From contig JBJKQL010000139.1 of assembly GCA_046705265.1 (NCBI GenBank), positions 1 to 40,678 of the forward strand: 40,678 nt of DNA. Reading direction: 5' to 3'. Under the pieces are notes generated by a model. That model had not been told where the DNA came from and searched no databases. It saw only the letters and a program-made list of their open reading frames with translations. Made by a program: the position numbers and the translations under genes. Within the stretch, counting starts at the first letter, position 1, and every line of letters begins with the position of its first letter. Origin of the DNA: JAJYTL01 sp046705265. Its GTDB lineage: Bacteria > Pseudomonadota > Alphaproteobacteria > Ferrovibrionales > Ferrovibrionaceae. Of this stretch, positions 1 through 10,633 are shown one piece after another.

Positions 1-68
1 TCGCCATCGGAAAGCCAGGCGACGAAACGAAGTCGTTCCGCGATTACCGAAGTCTCTCCCCACGCCAT
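1..68 (-). CDS. IS481-type transposase, N-terminal fragment cut by window edge
   Basis: Read on the minus strand from an ATG at 68-66, the sequence gives about 22 codons beginning MAWGETSVIAERLRF and ending VAWLSDG before the window edge. This resembles the start of IS481-family integrase-type transposases, where a short N-terminal arm precedes a helix-turn-helix that would lie outside the window. A strong purine-rich ribosome site (GGGGGAGG, minus strand) lies a few bases upstream at about 73-80. The call rests on remembered family resemblance of a short segment, so the family is likely but not proven, and I cannot tell whether the element is complete to the left. Confidence 0.6.
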   Translation of the reverse strand, partial: MAWGETSVIAERLRFVAWLSDG

Positions 69-150
69 CAACACCTCCCCCAAAGGGGAAGCGCTACCCA
101 TGTCTCCGGTACAAAACGTCACCTATCTCTCACGTCGCTCAATGTAGCAA
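1..150 (-). mobile_element. Left-over or edge of an IS481-like insertion sequence
   Basis: The transposase start at 68 is preceded on the minus strand by about 80 bases containing TACCGGAGACATGGGTAG and AGAGATAGGTGACG, a style of sequence typical of the terminal region just upstream of IS481 transposases. The outer boundary near 150 is an estimate: I cannot see the matching inverted repeat or a target duplication because the rest lies outside the window. After about 150 the sequence becomes visibly richer in A and T. Confidence 0.5.
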
Positions 151-394
151 AATCAGCCGTACCACTAGATTCTTCCAACACATTCTCATGTAGATAGTCG
201 GATAAGGATTATAGGTCGTTCTTTCCAAGGCCCTCCTCAACCTAAATCGTTACCAGCCTTTCAGTACTTCTTTTTATAGAAATTACGAGATCGCCCGCAG
301 TACCCCGTCTGAATTCTCTTCTCCGAACTCGAAGTGACCTATACGCTGGCGAAACTGGTCAGTGTTACGGCCTCCTCCCTTCAAAGCGCCCCCT

Positions 395-413
395 ATGTTT
401 GATATACAAACAT
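395..413. promoter_or_regulatory. Dyad ATGTTTG-N5-CAAACAT, possible operator
   Basis: Seven-base arms match perfectly around a five-base centre (ATATA). The symmetry suits a dimeric regulator, but the nearest clear gene starts more than 500 bases away, so the target is unknown. It may be a relic of a lost promoter next to the insertion sequence. Confidence 0.25.
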
Positions 414-807
414 TCTATACGTATTTACCGCGGCCGGGCGGTCTGTATGTATAGGACGGGAGCAAGGATGCCCGCAGCATCAACAGTCACAGGGCGCGGG
501 GATTGCGGTGTAGTTAATCTCTGGGAGACGCTTTTGTCGTCGGCTCCTGTATACATCGTGCAGCGAGAATGGCTCAAGAACTGCCAGAGCCGTCGGGCGA
601 GAAAAACGGTGTCCCACAATGCAGACGTCTCGGCGAAACTCCTCTTCGGAAGAAACTCGACTGTCGGCAAATGGCTGCCGTCTCGGTCTGCCGGTTCCAG
701 CTGTACCCATCTTGATGCTTGTTCCGCGGTTGAAGACATCGAAACACCAACCGCCCTTAATTCCTTCACGACGGTCAATGGCCAGGATCTTTAGCGGCCC
801 CGGACTG

Positions 808-821
808 CTGATCTGAATCAA
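808..821. promoter_or_regulatory. Near-match FNR/FixK box CTGAT-CTGA-ATCAA
   Basis: This differs at one outer position from the FNR consensus TTGAT-N4-ATCAA. It is centred about 130 bases before the H+-ATPase start codon. Exact boxes stand before other genes of the window, which makes this one more believable than it would be alone. It is weaker than the others. Confidence 0.4.
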
Positions 822-830
822 TGATGCCGA

Positions 831-857
831 GCTGCCCAGCGGGCAGCTTTCGTTTTT
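831..857 (+). terminator. Rho-independent terminator-like hairpin
   Basis: GCTGCCC (831-837), loop AGC, GGGCAGC (841-847), extended by one A-T pair, then TTTCGTTTTT. It would stop plus-strand transcripts coming from the left before the H+-ATPase gene, or act as a leader hairpin if that gene's transcript starts upstream of it. Confidence 0.55.
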
Positions 858-945
858 GGCCAGGATGAGCATTTCATTGGTCTAGGAATATTGCTCGAGA
901 CCCGAATCATTTGAGGCCGTTCGAACGGCGATTGGCGAAAAAAGG

Positions 946-3411
946 ATGCGCGAGAAACCGGATCCGTTGTCACCGTCGCCGGCGGCGGTAGAAGCTGGTG
1001 AGTTCGCCGGCCTCACTGAGGTCGAGGCGGCGCAGCGGATCGCCCAATATGGCGAGAACGCGCTGGTCGAGGAGCATGTAAGCACACTCAGTAGGTTCGT
1101 CGGGTATTTCTGGGGGCCGATCCCCTGGATGATCGAAATCGCGGCCGTGCTATCCGGGGTGGTGCGACACTGGGAGGATTTCGCGGTCATCGTGGTGATG
1201 TTGCTGATCAATGCCGGCGTCGGTTTTTGGCAGGAGTTCAAGGCCGATACGGCGATTGCCGCCCTGAAGGAGCGGCTCGCGCTCAGGGCCCGTGTCTTGC
1301 GCGACGGCTCGTGGAAGGAAATCGACGCGCGACTCTTGGTGCCGGGCGATGTCGTCCTGGTAAAGCTCGGCAACGTAGTGCCGGCCGATTTAAAACTCTT
1401 CGCTGGCGCTTACCTCAGCGTAGATCAGTCGGCGCTGACCGGGGAATCCCTGCCGGTCGATAAGAAGGTGGGCGACGCTGCCTATTCGGGCTCGGTCGCG
1501 AAGCAGGGCGAGATGACTGGCCTCGTCACCGCCACCGGCATGAATACATATTTGGGTAAGACGGCACGTCTCGTAGAACATGCCGGCACGGTGTCGCATT
1601 TCCAGCGCGCCGTCCTGCGTATCGGAAATCTCCTTATCCTTTCGACTGTCGTCCTAGTGGCAGCCATTCTAGCCGTTGCGCTTCATCGCGGCGAGCCGCT
1701 GATCCAGGCGGTGCTGTTCGCGCTGATCCTGACGGTGGCGGCGATCCCCGTAGCGCTGCCGGCGGTTCTGTCGGTCACGATGGCGGTCGGTGCCGAAAAG
1801 CTCGCGCAACTCAGGACGATCGTCTCGCGCCTCGTAGCGATCGAGGAGTTGGCCGGCGCCGACGTGCTTTGCGCCGACAAGACGGGGACACTGACCCAGA
1901 ACAGACTAACACTTGGCGAGCCTGTCGTTTTCGAGGCCGCCGACCGGAACGATCTCCTACTGGCGGCGGCGCTTGCATCGCATCACGAAGGAGCCGATGC
2001 AATTGACCAGGCGATATTCGAGGCCCTCGATTCGAAGGATGGATTCCTGAACTATCGGGTATATAGGGTCACGGCGTTCCTGCCGTTTGACCCAGTGTCG
2101 AAGCGCACCGAAGCCACCGTCGAACATGCCGGCACACATCTCACCGTCACCAAAGGTGCGCCGCAAGTGATCCTCGCCATGGTGAAGCCTGATGCAACGC
2201 TCACACAGGAAGTCCAGGGCGAGGTCGAGACGCTTGCTGCCAAGGGTTATCGCACCCTCGGCGTCGCGCAACGTGAAGGCGATGTAGGCTTCTGGCGGTT
2301 TCTTGGCATCCTGCCGTTCTACGATCCGCCGCGCGAAGATGCGGCCACCACAATCGAGCGGGCGGCGCGTATGGGACTCGACATCAAGATGGTCACAGGA
2401 GACCATGTCGCGATCGCTCGTGAGATTGCCGCGACGTTGAAGCTCGGTCACAACATCGTTTCCGCCGACAAGATCTTCACCCAGGAAGGGCGGGTACTCG
2501 ATCCAGATGCCTTGGTGGCCGCCGACGGCTTCGCGCAGGTCTTTCCCGAGCACAAATACGCCATAGTTAAGGCCTTCCAGGCACGGAACCACATCGTTGG
2601 TATGACGGGCGATGGCGTCAACGACGCGCCAGCCTTGAAGCAGGCCGATGTCGGCATCGCCGTATCGGGCGCGACCGACGCGGCCCGTGCATCGGCTGAT
2701 CTTGTGCTTACGGCGCCAGGGATCTCGGTCATCACGACCGGCATCGAGGAGGCACGACGCATCTTCGAGCGGATGACGAGCTATGCGATCTATCGTGTTT
2801 CCGAGACGATCCGCGTGCTGTTGTTCATGACGCTTTCGATCATTGTGTTCAACTTCTATCCTATCACCGCCATCATGATCGTCTTGTTGGCGCTCTTGAA
2901 TGATTTCCCGATCATGATGATCGCCTACGACAACGCACCCATCGCTGAACGCCCGGTGCGTTGGGACATGACCCGGACGCTGACGATTTCGGTATTACTG
3001 GGGATCCTAGGCGTCATTTCGTCGTTCACACTATTCTGGATCGCGCAGCGCTATCTTCGCATGAGTCGCCCAGAAACCCAGACGTTGATCTTCCTGAAGC
3101 TGGTGGTCGCGGGTCACATGACGATTTATCTGACGAGGAACAAGGGCGCGATCTGGGCGCGGCCTTGGCCGAGCTGGAAGCTGGTGACTGTATGCGAGGC
3201 AACGCAGATCGCCGGCACCCTAGCCACCGTCTATGGCTGGTTTGTCGCCCCGATCGGTTGGCGCTACGCTGGCCTGGTTTGGGGATATGCGGTGATTTGG
3301 TGGCTGATCAACAGCGCGTTCAAGATTCTAATCTACCAATTCCTCGAGCGGCGTCGCCGCAATGCCGCGCCGGGCTCGGCGCTCGATATCTCGGCGGTGG
3401 GGAGTCCGTGA
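946..3411 (+). CDS. Plasma-membrane-type H+-exporting P-type ATPase (P3A)
   Basis: An ion-pumping ATPase of the inner membrane, 821 residues, which is normal for prokaryotic P3A proton pumps. An N-terminal cation-ATPase segment (LTEVEAAQRIAQYGENAL) is followed by membrane helices, the actuator-domain loop TGES at 165-168, the phosphorylation motif DKTGTLT with Asp311, and the hinge motif TGDGVNDAPA at 554-563. The sequence LLNDFPIM carries Asp653 at the position of the proton-binding Asp of plant and fungal pumps (AILNDGTIM in AHA2), which supports H+ rather than metal transport. The protein ends in a basic tail. A UspA fragment follows 26 bases downstream. ATG 946 is preceded directly by AAAAAAGG with almost no spacer, so the ribosome site is poor and the exact start is uncertain. 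A near-match FNR box lies upstream at 808-821, suggesting low-oxygen control by inference. Confidence 0.93.
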   Translation: MREKPDPLSPSPAAVEAGEFAGLTEVEAAQRIAQYGENALVEEHVSTLSRFVGYFWGPIPWMIEIAAVLSGVVRHWEDFAVIVVMLLINAGVGFWQEFKADTAIAALKERLALRARVLRDGSWKEIDARLLVPGDVVLVKLGNVVPADLKLFAGAYLSVDQSALTGESLPVDKKVGDAAYSGSVAKQGEMTGLVTATGMNTYLGKTARLVEHAGTVSHFQRAVLRIGNLLILSTVVLVAAILAVALHRGEPLIQAVLFALILTVAAIPVALPAVLSVTMAVGAEKLAQLRTIVSRLVAIEELAGADVLCADKTGTLTQNRLTLGEPVVFEAADRNDLLLAAALASHHEGADAIDQAIFEALDSKDGFLNYRVYRVTAFLPFDPVSKRTEATVEHAGTHLTVTKGAPQVILAMVKPDATLTQEVQGEVETLAAKGYRTLGVAQREGDVGFWRFLGILPFYDPPREDAATTIERAARMGLDIKMVTGDHVAIAREIAATLKLGHNIVSADKIFTQEGRVLDPDALVAADGFAQVFPEHKYAIVKAFQARNHIVGMTGDGVNDAPALKQADVGIAVSGATDAARASADLVLTAPGISVITTGIEEARRIFERMTSYAIYRVSETIRVLLFMTLSIIVFNFYPITAIMIVLLALLNDFPIMMIAYDNAPIAERPVRWDMTRTLTISVLLGILGVISSFTLFWIAQRYLRMSRPETQTLIFLKLVVAGHMTIYLTRNKGAIWARPWPSWKLVTVCEATQIAGTLATVYGWFVAPIGWRYAGLVWGYAVIWWLINSAFKILIYQFLERRRRNAAPGSALDISAVGSP

Positions 3412-3437
3412 CGAACGCAACGGGAACTGAAGAATAA

Positions 3438-3737
3438 ATGCTGGCGACGATCGTCGTGGCGACGGATGGGTCTGAGGGTGCCGATCGCGCGGTCGACTAT
3501 GCGGCGAGTCGGACGAAGACGGGCCATGCTGATCTGGTGATCCTGAATGTGATTGGTGGCTACCGGCCGCCGGACAAGCTGATGCGCGCGTTCACCCACG
3601 CTCAAAACGCATGGCTTCGGGAGGAGCCGCGGCAAGCTCCTCGCCAAATTCCCACCTGTTCCGGCCTTTGCGTGTCCAGCCAGAACGTCCAGTTAGAAGG
3701 TTGCGGGAGAAGCTCAAAAACCTCGCTATTCGCATGA
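3438..3737 (+). pseudogene. Truncated universal stress protein (UspA)
   Basis: The first 60 or so codons read as a UspA domain: a hydrophobic first strand followed by VATDGSEGADRAVDYA, then ADLVILNVIGGYRPP and a helix ending NAWLREE. UspA proteins are usually about 140-150 residues and end with a nucleotide-binding G-rich loop. After position 3620 the reading frame continues for 38 codons with Cys-, Ser- and Gln-rich sequence unlike UspA, and no other frame restores the family. The gene is therefore probably truncated by an old insertion or deletion. It sits 26 bases after the H+-ATPase stop codon and was probably co-transcribed with it. A short stable protein could still be made, but the second half of the fold is missing. 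Confidence 0.7.
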
Positions 3738-4769
3738 CGCGACCCACCGAGGCCTGGGCACCGCAATCGCGTCAGGTGCGGCTCAATCGCCACCCCCCAC
3801 GTGGCAACGATAAGCGCAATTGACCGCATGCAATCCTATCGCTAGTTCGCCCAGCTTCACGCAGCGAACATGCACGTCCTCGTTACGGCATTAGGTCGGT
3901 GCAGTTTACGACTCCTTCTCGAGACACAAAAGAATTTCACCGACTGGGTCTTTCGGGGCGCCGGCGAAAACGCACTACGTCCCAGGCACTGATACTGCAT
4001 GCTTATCGGCGCTAGCGAGCGGAGGCCGTGGCGGGTTAGCTCGCACATGACGTGCCCCTAAGAGCGCGTGACGAAATAATCGGATCGATTGTCGGCGAAC
4101 AACGCATGCAATGAAACACGAAGGGGTCATCGCCGCCACAACGTTCGTCGAGGACCTCGCCACCCGCTGTAATATCGATGTCGATAGATATCTGAAAGTG
4201 CCAAGGCCGCAGGCGCCTAACTCAAGCCCCCTTGGAGCCGCCAGGACGGATTCCGTTCTGACGGAAGCTACGCCAGTCTTTCCTGATCCTAGCTAGAGCG
4301 AAGCACTTACTTCGTCACAGACCCCAAGGTGACCGCCTGCGGAGAATGAGCGAAGTTTTGCGCTGCCTCGATCGGATCCTCGACCGCGGCCTCCGCAGGT
4401 GGAGCTCACCGATACGATCCTCATGTTCGCTCGCAGAGCTGACCCGCGTTGGCCGAGTAGTCGACATTGACGCGAGTTCACCGCTATAAAAAAGACTGGA
4501 CGACCGCTTCTGGCATCGTCCGATGGGCCTCCCGATGACGCCCGCTTCGGCACGCCTGCACAATGAGCGCGCGACCAAACTGCCACCCAATCGAGCGGAT
4601 CGGCCGAACGTGGCATTCTCTGCTGCCGTTCAGCGCCGCGGCGGTTAACCCGGGTTTTGCCCAGATGCAGGCTCGCTGTGGATGCGCTGCGCAGAGTTGT
4701 CGACGTCAGGTCTGATACAACCCTAAGGGCCTCGGAATTTGAACCACGGCGGCAGCGCCCATGGGTGCT
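3738..4769. other. Stretch without a recognisable gene
   Basis: About one kilobase holds only short overlapping frames on both strands, none resembling a family I know. A frame at 3602-3829 on the minus strand spans the point where the UspA similarity stops and could be debris of the inserted sequence, but I cannot identify it. The end of the stretch carries the regulatory region of the 2-oxoacid dehydrogenase operon. Confidence 0.5.
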
Positions 4770-4787
4770 CCTTGATATGAATCAAGG
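4770..4787. promoter_or_regulatory. FNR/FixK-type box before the 2-oxoacid dehydrogenase operon
   Basis: CCTTGAT-ATGA-ATCAAGG has perfect seven-base arms. The core 4772-4785 matches the FNR consensus TTGAT-N4-ATCAA exactly. It lies about 95 bases before the E1 alpha ATG, which leaves room for an activator site at about -41 and a leader of about 50 bases. This is the best regulator site in the window. Confidence 0.75.
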
Positions 4788-4872
4788 CTGAATAAAGTTG
4801 CACTCATTAGCTTTTTTCCATAGTCAGCGGCGAACCCGCCGGAAGCACGCAGTCGATGAGTGAGGGACGATC

Positions 4873-5925
4873 ATGGAACGCGAGACAATGCATCGCCTCC
4901 TGCACGATATGTTGCTCGCGCGTGCTTTCGAGGAACGGGCCGCGGAGGAATACACCAAGCGCAATATCGGCGGCTTTCTGCATCTCTATCCAGGCGAGGA
5001 AGCCGTCGCGGCTGGCGTCGTCAACGCAGCGACCCCGTCGGACTACATCGTCTGCCACTATCGTGAGCACGCGCATGCTTTGGCGCGAGGTGTCCCTGCC
5101 AGGAGGGTGATGGCCGAGCTCTTCGGCCGTGCCGATGGCATGAGTGGTGGCATGGGCGGCTCGATGCACATGTTCGACCGCGAACGGCGCTTCATGGGTG
5201 GTTACGCGATCGTCGGTCAGAGTTGTCCGATTGCCGTCGGGGTCGGATACGCCGTCGCGATGCGTAATCTGCCAGAAGTGGTGATCGGCTTTTTCGGCGA
5301 TGGTGCCATGAATCAAGGCGCGTTCCATGAGGCACTCAATATGGCCGGCCTGTGGCATCTGCCGATTTTGTTTGTGTTGGAGAACAATCACTACGCAATC
5401 GGCACCGAGGTGCATCGGCACTCGGCCGTACCGGAGCTGCATAGGCGTGTTGCGGCGTACAACATTCCGGCCGAAAAGGTCGGCGGCATGGATGTACTCA
5501 AAGTCTATAATGCCGCATGCCATGCGCTGGCGCGCATCCGCCGCGGCGACGGGCCCCAATTCATTGAGTGCGAGACTTACCGCTATCGCGCCCACTCCAT
5601 GGCCGATCCCGATCGGCATCGCCCTCCGATCGAGCTTCAGGCTTATCAGGCCCATGACCCGGTCTCGGCGGCAATTCGAAATTTCGAATTCCGCTATCCG
5701 AGCCAGGAAGAGCTTGCCGCCGCCGATGCTGACGGCATCTCGCGTCTGGTGCAACACATGGTCGATACCGGCCACGTCCGCGAGGCCGAAGTGGAGGCGC
5801 TGAGGAAAGAAGTGCAGAAGATTGTGGACGATGCAACCCAATTCGCCGCTGCAAGTCCGCAGCCGACGGTGGACGCGGCGTGGCAGGCGCTGAATTGCAA
5901 CCGGCACCAGGAGGCCCTGGTCTGA
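4873..5925 (+). CDS. pdhA: 2-oxoacid (pyruvate/acetoin) dehydrogenase E1 alpha subunit
   Basis: The thiamine-diphosphate-dependent alpha subunit of a heterotetrameric E1 that decarboxylates a 2-oxoacid such as pyruvate, or cleaves acetoin, and passes the two-carbon unit to lipoyl-E2. At 350 residues it has the usual family length. The ThDP/Mg motif begins GDG at 142-144 and closes with NN at 171-172. The cofactor-loop segment GGMGGSMHMF and the later YRYRAHSMADP loop, equivalent to the phosphorylation-loop region, are typical of PdhA and AcoA. GAGGGAC just before ATG 4873 supports the start. E1 beta follows after 14 bases, with its ribosome site overlapping this stop codon. The exact substrate cannot be told from sequence; pyruvate or acetoin are the main options, with a branched-chain 2-oxoacid less likely. 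The FNR-type box upstream suggests induction at low oxygen. Confidence 0.9.
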   Translation: MERETMHRLLHDMLLARAFEERAAEEYTKRNIGGFLHLYPGEEAVAAGVVNAATPSDYIVCHYREHAHALARGVPARRVMAELFGRADGMSGGMGGSMHMFDRERRFMGGYAIVGQSCPIAVGVGYAVAMRNLPEVVIGFFGDGAMNQGAFHEALNMAGLWHLPILFVLENNHYAIGTEVHRHSAVPELHRRVAAYNIPAEKVGGMDVLKVYNAACHALARIRRGDGPQFIECETYRYRAHSMADPDRHRPPIELQAYQAHDPVSAAIRNFEFRYPSQEELAAADADGISRLVQHMVDTGHVREAEVEALRKEVQKIVDDATQFAAASPQPTVDAAWQALNCNRHQEALV

Positions 5926-5939
5926 GGAGGCGGCGCGCC

Positions 5940-6938
5940 GTGACACAGGAAATTCTCTATTGGCAGGCGCTCAATCGGGCTCTGGACATCGAGATGGAGG
6001 AGGACGATTCGGTTTTCGTTCTCGGGGAGGATGTCGGGCTCTTCGGCGGAAGCTACCGCGTCACGGACGGGCTTTATGCCAAGTACGGTGAATGGCGCGT
6101 GCGGGACACGCCGATTTCGGAAGGCGGCTTCACCGGCCTCGGCGTTGGTGCGGCATTGGTCGGCATGCGGCCGGTGGTTGAGATCATGACCATCAACTTT
6201 GCGATGCTGGCCCTGGATTCGATTGTCAATGGCGCGGCCAAGATTTCTCTCATGTCCGGCGGCCAGTTCCCGATGCCGCTGGTTGTACGCGTTCCGGGCG
6301 GCGTCGCGCACCAACTCGCCGCGCAGCATGCGCAGCGGCTCGAACAGATGTTCATGAATGTCCCCGGACTGCGCATCGTCGTGCCGGCGACGCCGCAAGA
6401 CGCATATTGGCAGCTGCGCCAGGCGATCGCGAGCGACGAGCCGATCATCGTTCTCGAGCACGAGTTGCTGTACTTCATCAAGGGCATGGTCGATATCGTC
6501 GCCGAGCCGCCGCCGATTCATCGTGCTGCGGTACGTTGTACCGGCAAGGATCTCACCATCGTCAGCTATTCGCGCATGGCTCTTCTGGCTGAGGACGCGG
6601 CCGCCGAACTCGCCAAGGAGGGCATCGAGGCCGAAGTGATCGATCTCCGCAGCTTGAAGCCCATCGATTGGGATACTTGCGCGACATCGATCAACAAGAC
6701 GCATCGTCTTCTGGTCGTCGAGGAAGATTGCCGCTTCGCCGGCGCGGGCGCGGAAGTGGTGGCGAGCTTGACCGAACGCTGCTTCTTCTCGCTTGACGCG
6801 CCGCCGCAACGTGTCGCGGGGCTTGACATGCCGACGCCCTACAACGGCGCACTTGAGTCGGCCAGCATTCCGCGCGTTCCTGATATCGTCGAAGCCGCGC
6901 GGGCGCTCTGCAAACCAGCCGAGAAAGCCGCCGACTAG
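5940..6938 (+). CDS. pdhB: 2-oxoacid (pyruvate/acetoin) dehydrogenase E1 beta subunit
   Basis: The beta subunit that completes the E1 ThDP site; 332 residues from GTG 5940. GAGGAGG at 5924-5930, overlapping the E1 alpha stop, is well spaced for this GTG and decides the start over the longer open frame. The N-terminal transketolase-like pyrimidine-binding domain contains the catalytic-site motif DTPISEGGFTG with Glu61, and the segment ALDSIVNGAAKI. The C-terminal transketolase domain carries SLKPIDWDT and the VVEEDCRFAG strand, which are standard for PdhB and AcoB. The ligase gene starts 14 bases after the stop, so translation is tightly organised. Its partner is the alpha subunit next door; the acceptor is the E2 encoded after the ligase. 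Confidence 0.92.
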   Translation: MTQEILYWQALNRALDIEMEEDDSVFVLGEDVGLFGGSYRVTDGLYAKYGEWRVRDTPISEGGFTGLGVGAALVGMRPVVEIMTINFAMLALDSIVNGAAKISLMSGGQFPMPLVVRVPGGVAHQLAAQHAQRLEQMFMNVPGLRIVVPATPQDAYWQLRQAIASDEPIIVLEHELLYFIKGMVDIVAEPPPIHRAAVRCTGKDLTIVSYSRMALLAEDAAAELAKEGIEAEVIDLRSLKPIDWDTCATSINKTHRLLVVEEDCRFAGAGAEVVASLTERCFFSLDAPPQRVAGLDMPTPYNGALESASIPRVPDIVEAARALCKPAEKAAD

Positions 6939-6952
6939 CAGAAGGGGCCCGA

Positions 6953-8758
<1,806 letters not shown>

Positions 8759-8825
8759 TGCGGTCATCGGGAGACCGGTTCTCGAAGCACACGCGGATTC
8801 GCGAGCGGCGGTACGGAGCTGCTTG

Positions 8826-10022
8826 ATGAGCGAGTTCAAGATGCCGGCGCTCGGCGCCGACATGGACCATGGGACGCTGGTTGAGTGGCTGAAGAAGCCC
8901 GGCGACACCATTGCGCACGGCGATACCATCGCTGTCGTCGAGACTGAGAAGGGGGCCATCGAGGTTGAGGTATTCGAAGACGGAACGATCGAGCGACTGA
9001 TCGCGAATCCGGGCGAACGCCTGCCTGTCGGCACGCCCATTGCAATTATCCGGAGTCCCGGCGAGCCGGTACCCACGGCGGCGGCACCTGAGGTGCCGGT
9101 TCCGACTACGACGACGGCCCCAGCGCTAGCTCCGACACCAATTCCGGCTACCGCACCTGTGCAGGCAGCACCGGCCGTGGCGACGCCCCCTCCGGCCGAA
9201 GCGCAGCCTTCACGCCCCCATCGCGTCTCGCCCGCCGCGCGCCGCCGCGCGAGCGAGCTGAGAGTCGATGCCGACAAACTCGTCGGCACTGGACCGGACG
9301 GTGCGGTTTTGATCGCCGATGTCGAAGCGGTGTCACTCGCGGCGCCAGCGCGTGCCCCGGCGCCCTCCATGCGTGCCGTAATCGGCGCGGCGATGGCACG
9401 CGCAAAGCGCGAAATTCCCCATTATTACCTCTCCCACACCATCGACTTCGAACCCTCGCTCCGCTGGCTCGAAGGCGAAAATCTCAAGCGTCCCGTGACC
9501 GAGCGCATGCTCTATGGCGTGCTGCTGCTCAAGGCCGTGGCCCTGGTGCTACGCGAGTTTCCAGAATTCAACGGCCAATTCACGAATGGCGAGTTCAAAA
9601 GCAGTGCGGCAATCCACATGGGCGTCGCGATCTCGATCCGGCAAGGGGGCCTCATTGCGCCAGCGATCCACGACGTTAACAAGAGAAGTCTAGCCGATTT
9701 GATGGTGGCCCTTCGCGATCTGGTGCGCCGGGCGCGGGCTGGCGGCCTGCGCACCTCGGAGCTTTCCGACGGCACGATCACCGTTACCAGTCTCGGCGAG
9801 CAAGGCGTGGAGGGCATCTTTCCCATCATTTATCCGCCCCAGGTCGCGATCGTCGGCTTTGGCACCATCGCGAGCCGTCCCTGGGTGGTGGGCGATGCAA
9901 TCCTGCCAAGGCGCGTGATCACTGCCTCGCTCTCCGGCGATCACCGGGTAAGCGACGGGCACCGCGGTGGCCGGTTTCTCGCGTCGCTCGATAGCCTTTT
10001 GCAGGAGCCAGAGAAGCTATGA
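8826..10022 (+). CDS. Lipoyl-dependent dihydrolipoamide acyltransferase (E2)
   Basis: The core acyltransferase of the complex, moving the acyl group from E1 through a lipoyl arm to CoA. 398 residues from ATG 8826. A single N-terminal lipoyl domain has the lipoylated lysine in ETEKGAIEVE (Lys42). A long Ala/Pro/Thr linker follows (about residues 80-125), then a peripheral-subunit-binding domain starting HRVSPAARRRASEL, and the catalytic domain ending in SGDHRVSDGH with His373. The start is set by GGAG just upstream. Its stop overlaps the next ATG by four bases (ATGA), so the ACP is translationally coupled to it. No dihydrolipoamide dehydrogenase (E3) gene lies in the window, so E3 must come from elsewhere, for example a shared housekeeping copy. 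Confidence 0.92.
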   Translation: MSEFKMPALGADMDHGTLVEWLKKPGDTIAHGDTIAVVETEKGAIEVEVFEDGTIERLIANPGERLPVGTPIAIIRSPGEPVPTAAAPEVPVPTTTTAPALAPTPIPATAPVQAAPAVATPPPAEAQPSRPHRVSPAARRRASELRVDADKLVGTGPDGAVLIADVEAVSLAAPARAPAPSMRAVIGAAMARAKREIPHYYLSHTIDFEPSLRWLEGENLKRPVTERMLYGVLLLKAVALVLREFPEFNGQFTNGEFKSSAAIHMGVAISIRQGGLIAPAIHDVNKRSLADLMVALRDLVRRARAGGLRTSELSDGTITVTSLGEQGVEGIFPIIYPPQVAIVGFGTIASRPWVVGDAILPRRVITASLSGDHRVSDGHRGGRFLASLDSLLQEPEKL

Positions 10023-10270
10023 CCAAAGACGAGATCAGGAGAGTGGTGCTGGAGGCTTTGAAGGCGGTGGCACCCGAGTTGGAGGAGAATTCGCTCGAGC
10101 CGGACAAGAGCCTTCGCGATCAACTCGATATCGATTCGATGGATTTTCTGAATTACGTCATCGGCCTCCATGAGACGCTCAAGATTGAAATACCAGAGGT
10201 CGATTATCCCAAGCTGTCGACCCTCGGCGGCGCTGTCGCTTACATCGTGGAGCATCTCGGCGTCTCCTAG
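10019..10270 (+). CDS. Free-standing acyl carrier protein
   Basis: An 83-residue, acidic, helical carrier protein with the phosphopantetheine site in DIDSMDF (Ser40) and the usual four-helix pattern. It overlaps the E2 stop by four bases, making it part of the 2-oxoacid dehydrogenase operon. It is not the fatty-acid AcpP by context, since no fab genes are nearby. A dedicated carrier beside a lipoyl E2 and an AMP-forming ligase suggests an acyl thioester held on this protein, perhaps an acetyl or short-chain unit, but the acceptor enzyme is not in the window. A 4'-phosphopantetheinyl transferase from elsewhere would be needed. Confidence 0.88.
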   Translation: MTKDEIRRVVLEALKAVAPELEENSLEPDKSLRDQLDIDSMDFLNYVIGLHETLKIEIPEVDYPKLSTLGGAVAYIVEHLGVS

Positions 10271-10633
10271 AGAACGTCTGAATAAGCGGTACCTGGGGCT
10301 GCGTCGGTCATCGGGCGAGTCTCCAAGTTCACGGACGATGCTGTTGGCGTGCCGCAAAGGGCCGCATTCGGTGTTGATCTCTCGGAAATTTCCCCGGCTC
10401 TCCGCGTCAATTGAGACGTCCGAGTTGATATGATCTCGACGACTTTATAGTCATGATGCTCGCGGCTCTTATCCAGGCGCCCCTTGCGCTCCTTTTCGGG
10501 CGGATCCAGAGCTGGCCGGCGACCCCTAAATGTCGAATCGCTTCTCAAGTTGATGTAGGCCAACATGTCTCGCCCAGCAGTGGATAGCCTGCTCACGTTT
10601 CAGAACATCTGAATCTTTGGGAGGCCCACCGCG
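10271..10633. other. Stretch without a recognisable gene after the ACP
   Basis: No supported gene and no clear terminator. A minus-strand frame (10267-10596) is Arg- and Ser-rich and matches nothing I know. Confidence 0.45.

Larger units (their letters stand above)
151..945. other. Non-coding stretch before the H+-ATPase
   Basis: I see no credible gene in this stretch. The short reading frames at 399-872 overlap each other on both strands and resemble no family. The first 300 bases are AT-richer than the surrounding genes. It contains a dyad at 395-413, a near-match FNR/FixK box at 808-821 and a hairpin with a T-rich tail at 831-857, listed separately. Confidence 0.6.

Noticed and set aside
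4807..5946. Minus-strand frame of 379 codons across E1 alpha
   Set aside because: It is antisense to the E1 alpha gene, which has full ThDP motifs; the antisense sequence matches nothing and follows from GC-rich codon bias.
10550..10563. FNR-like sequence TTGAT-GTAG-GCCAA
   Set aside because: One mismatch in the second half-site, and no supported gene start at a suitable distance apart from the broken DUF3775-like frame.
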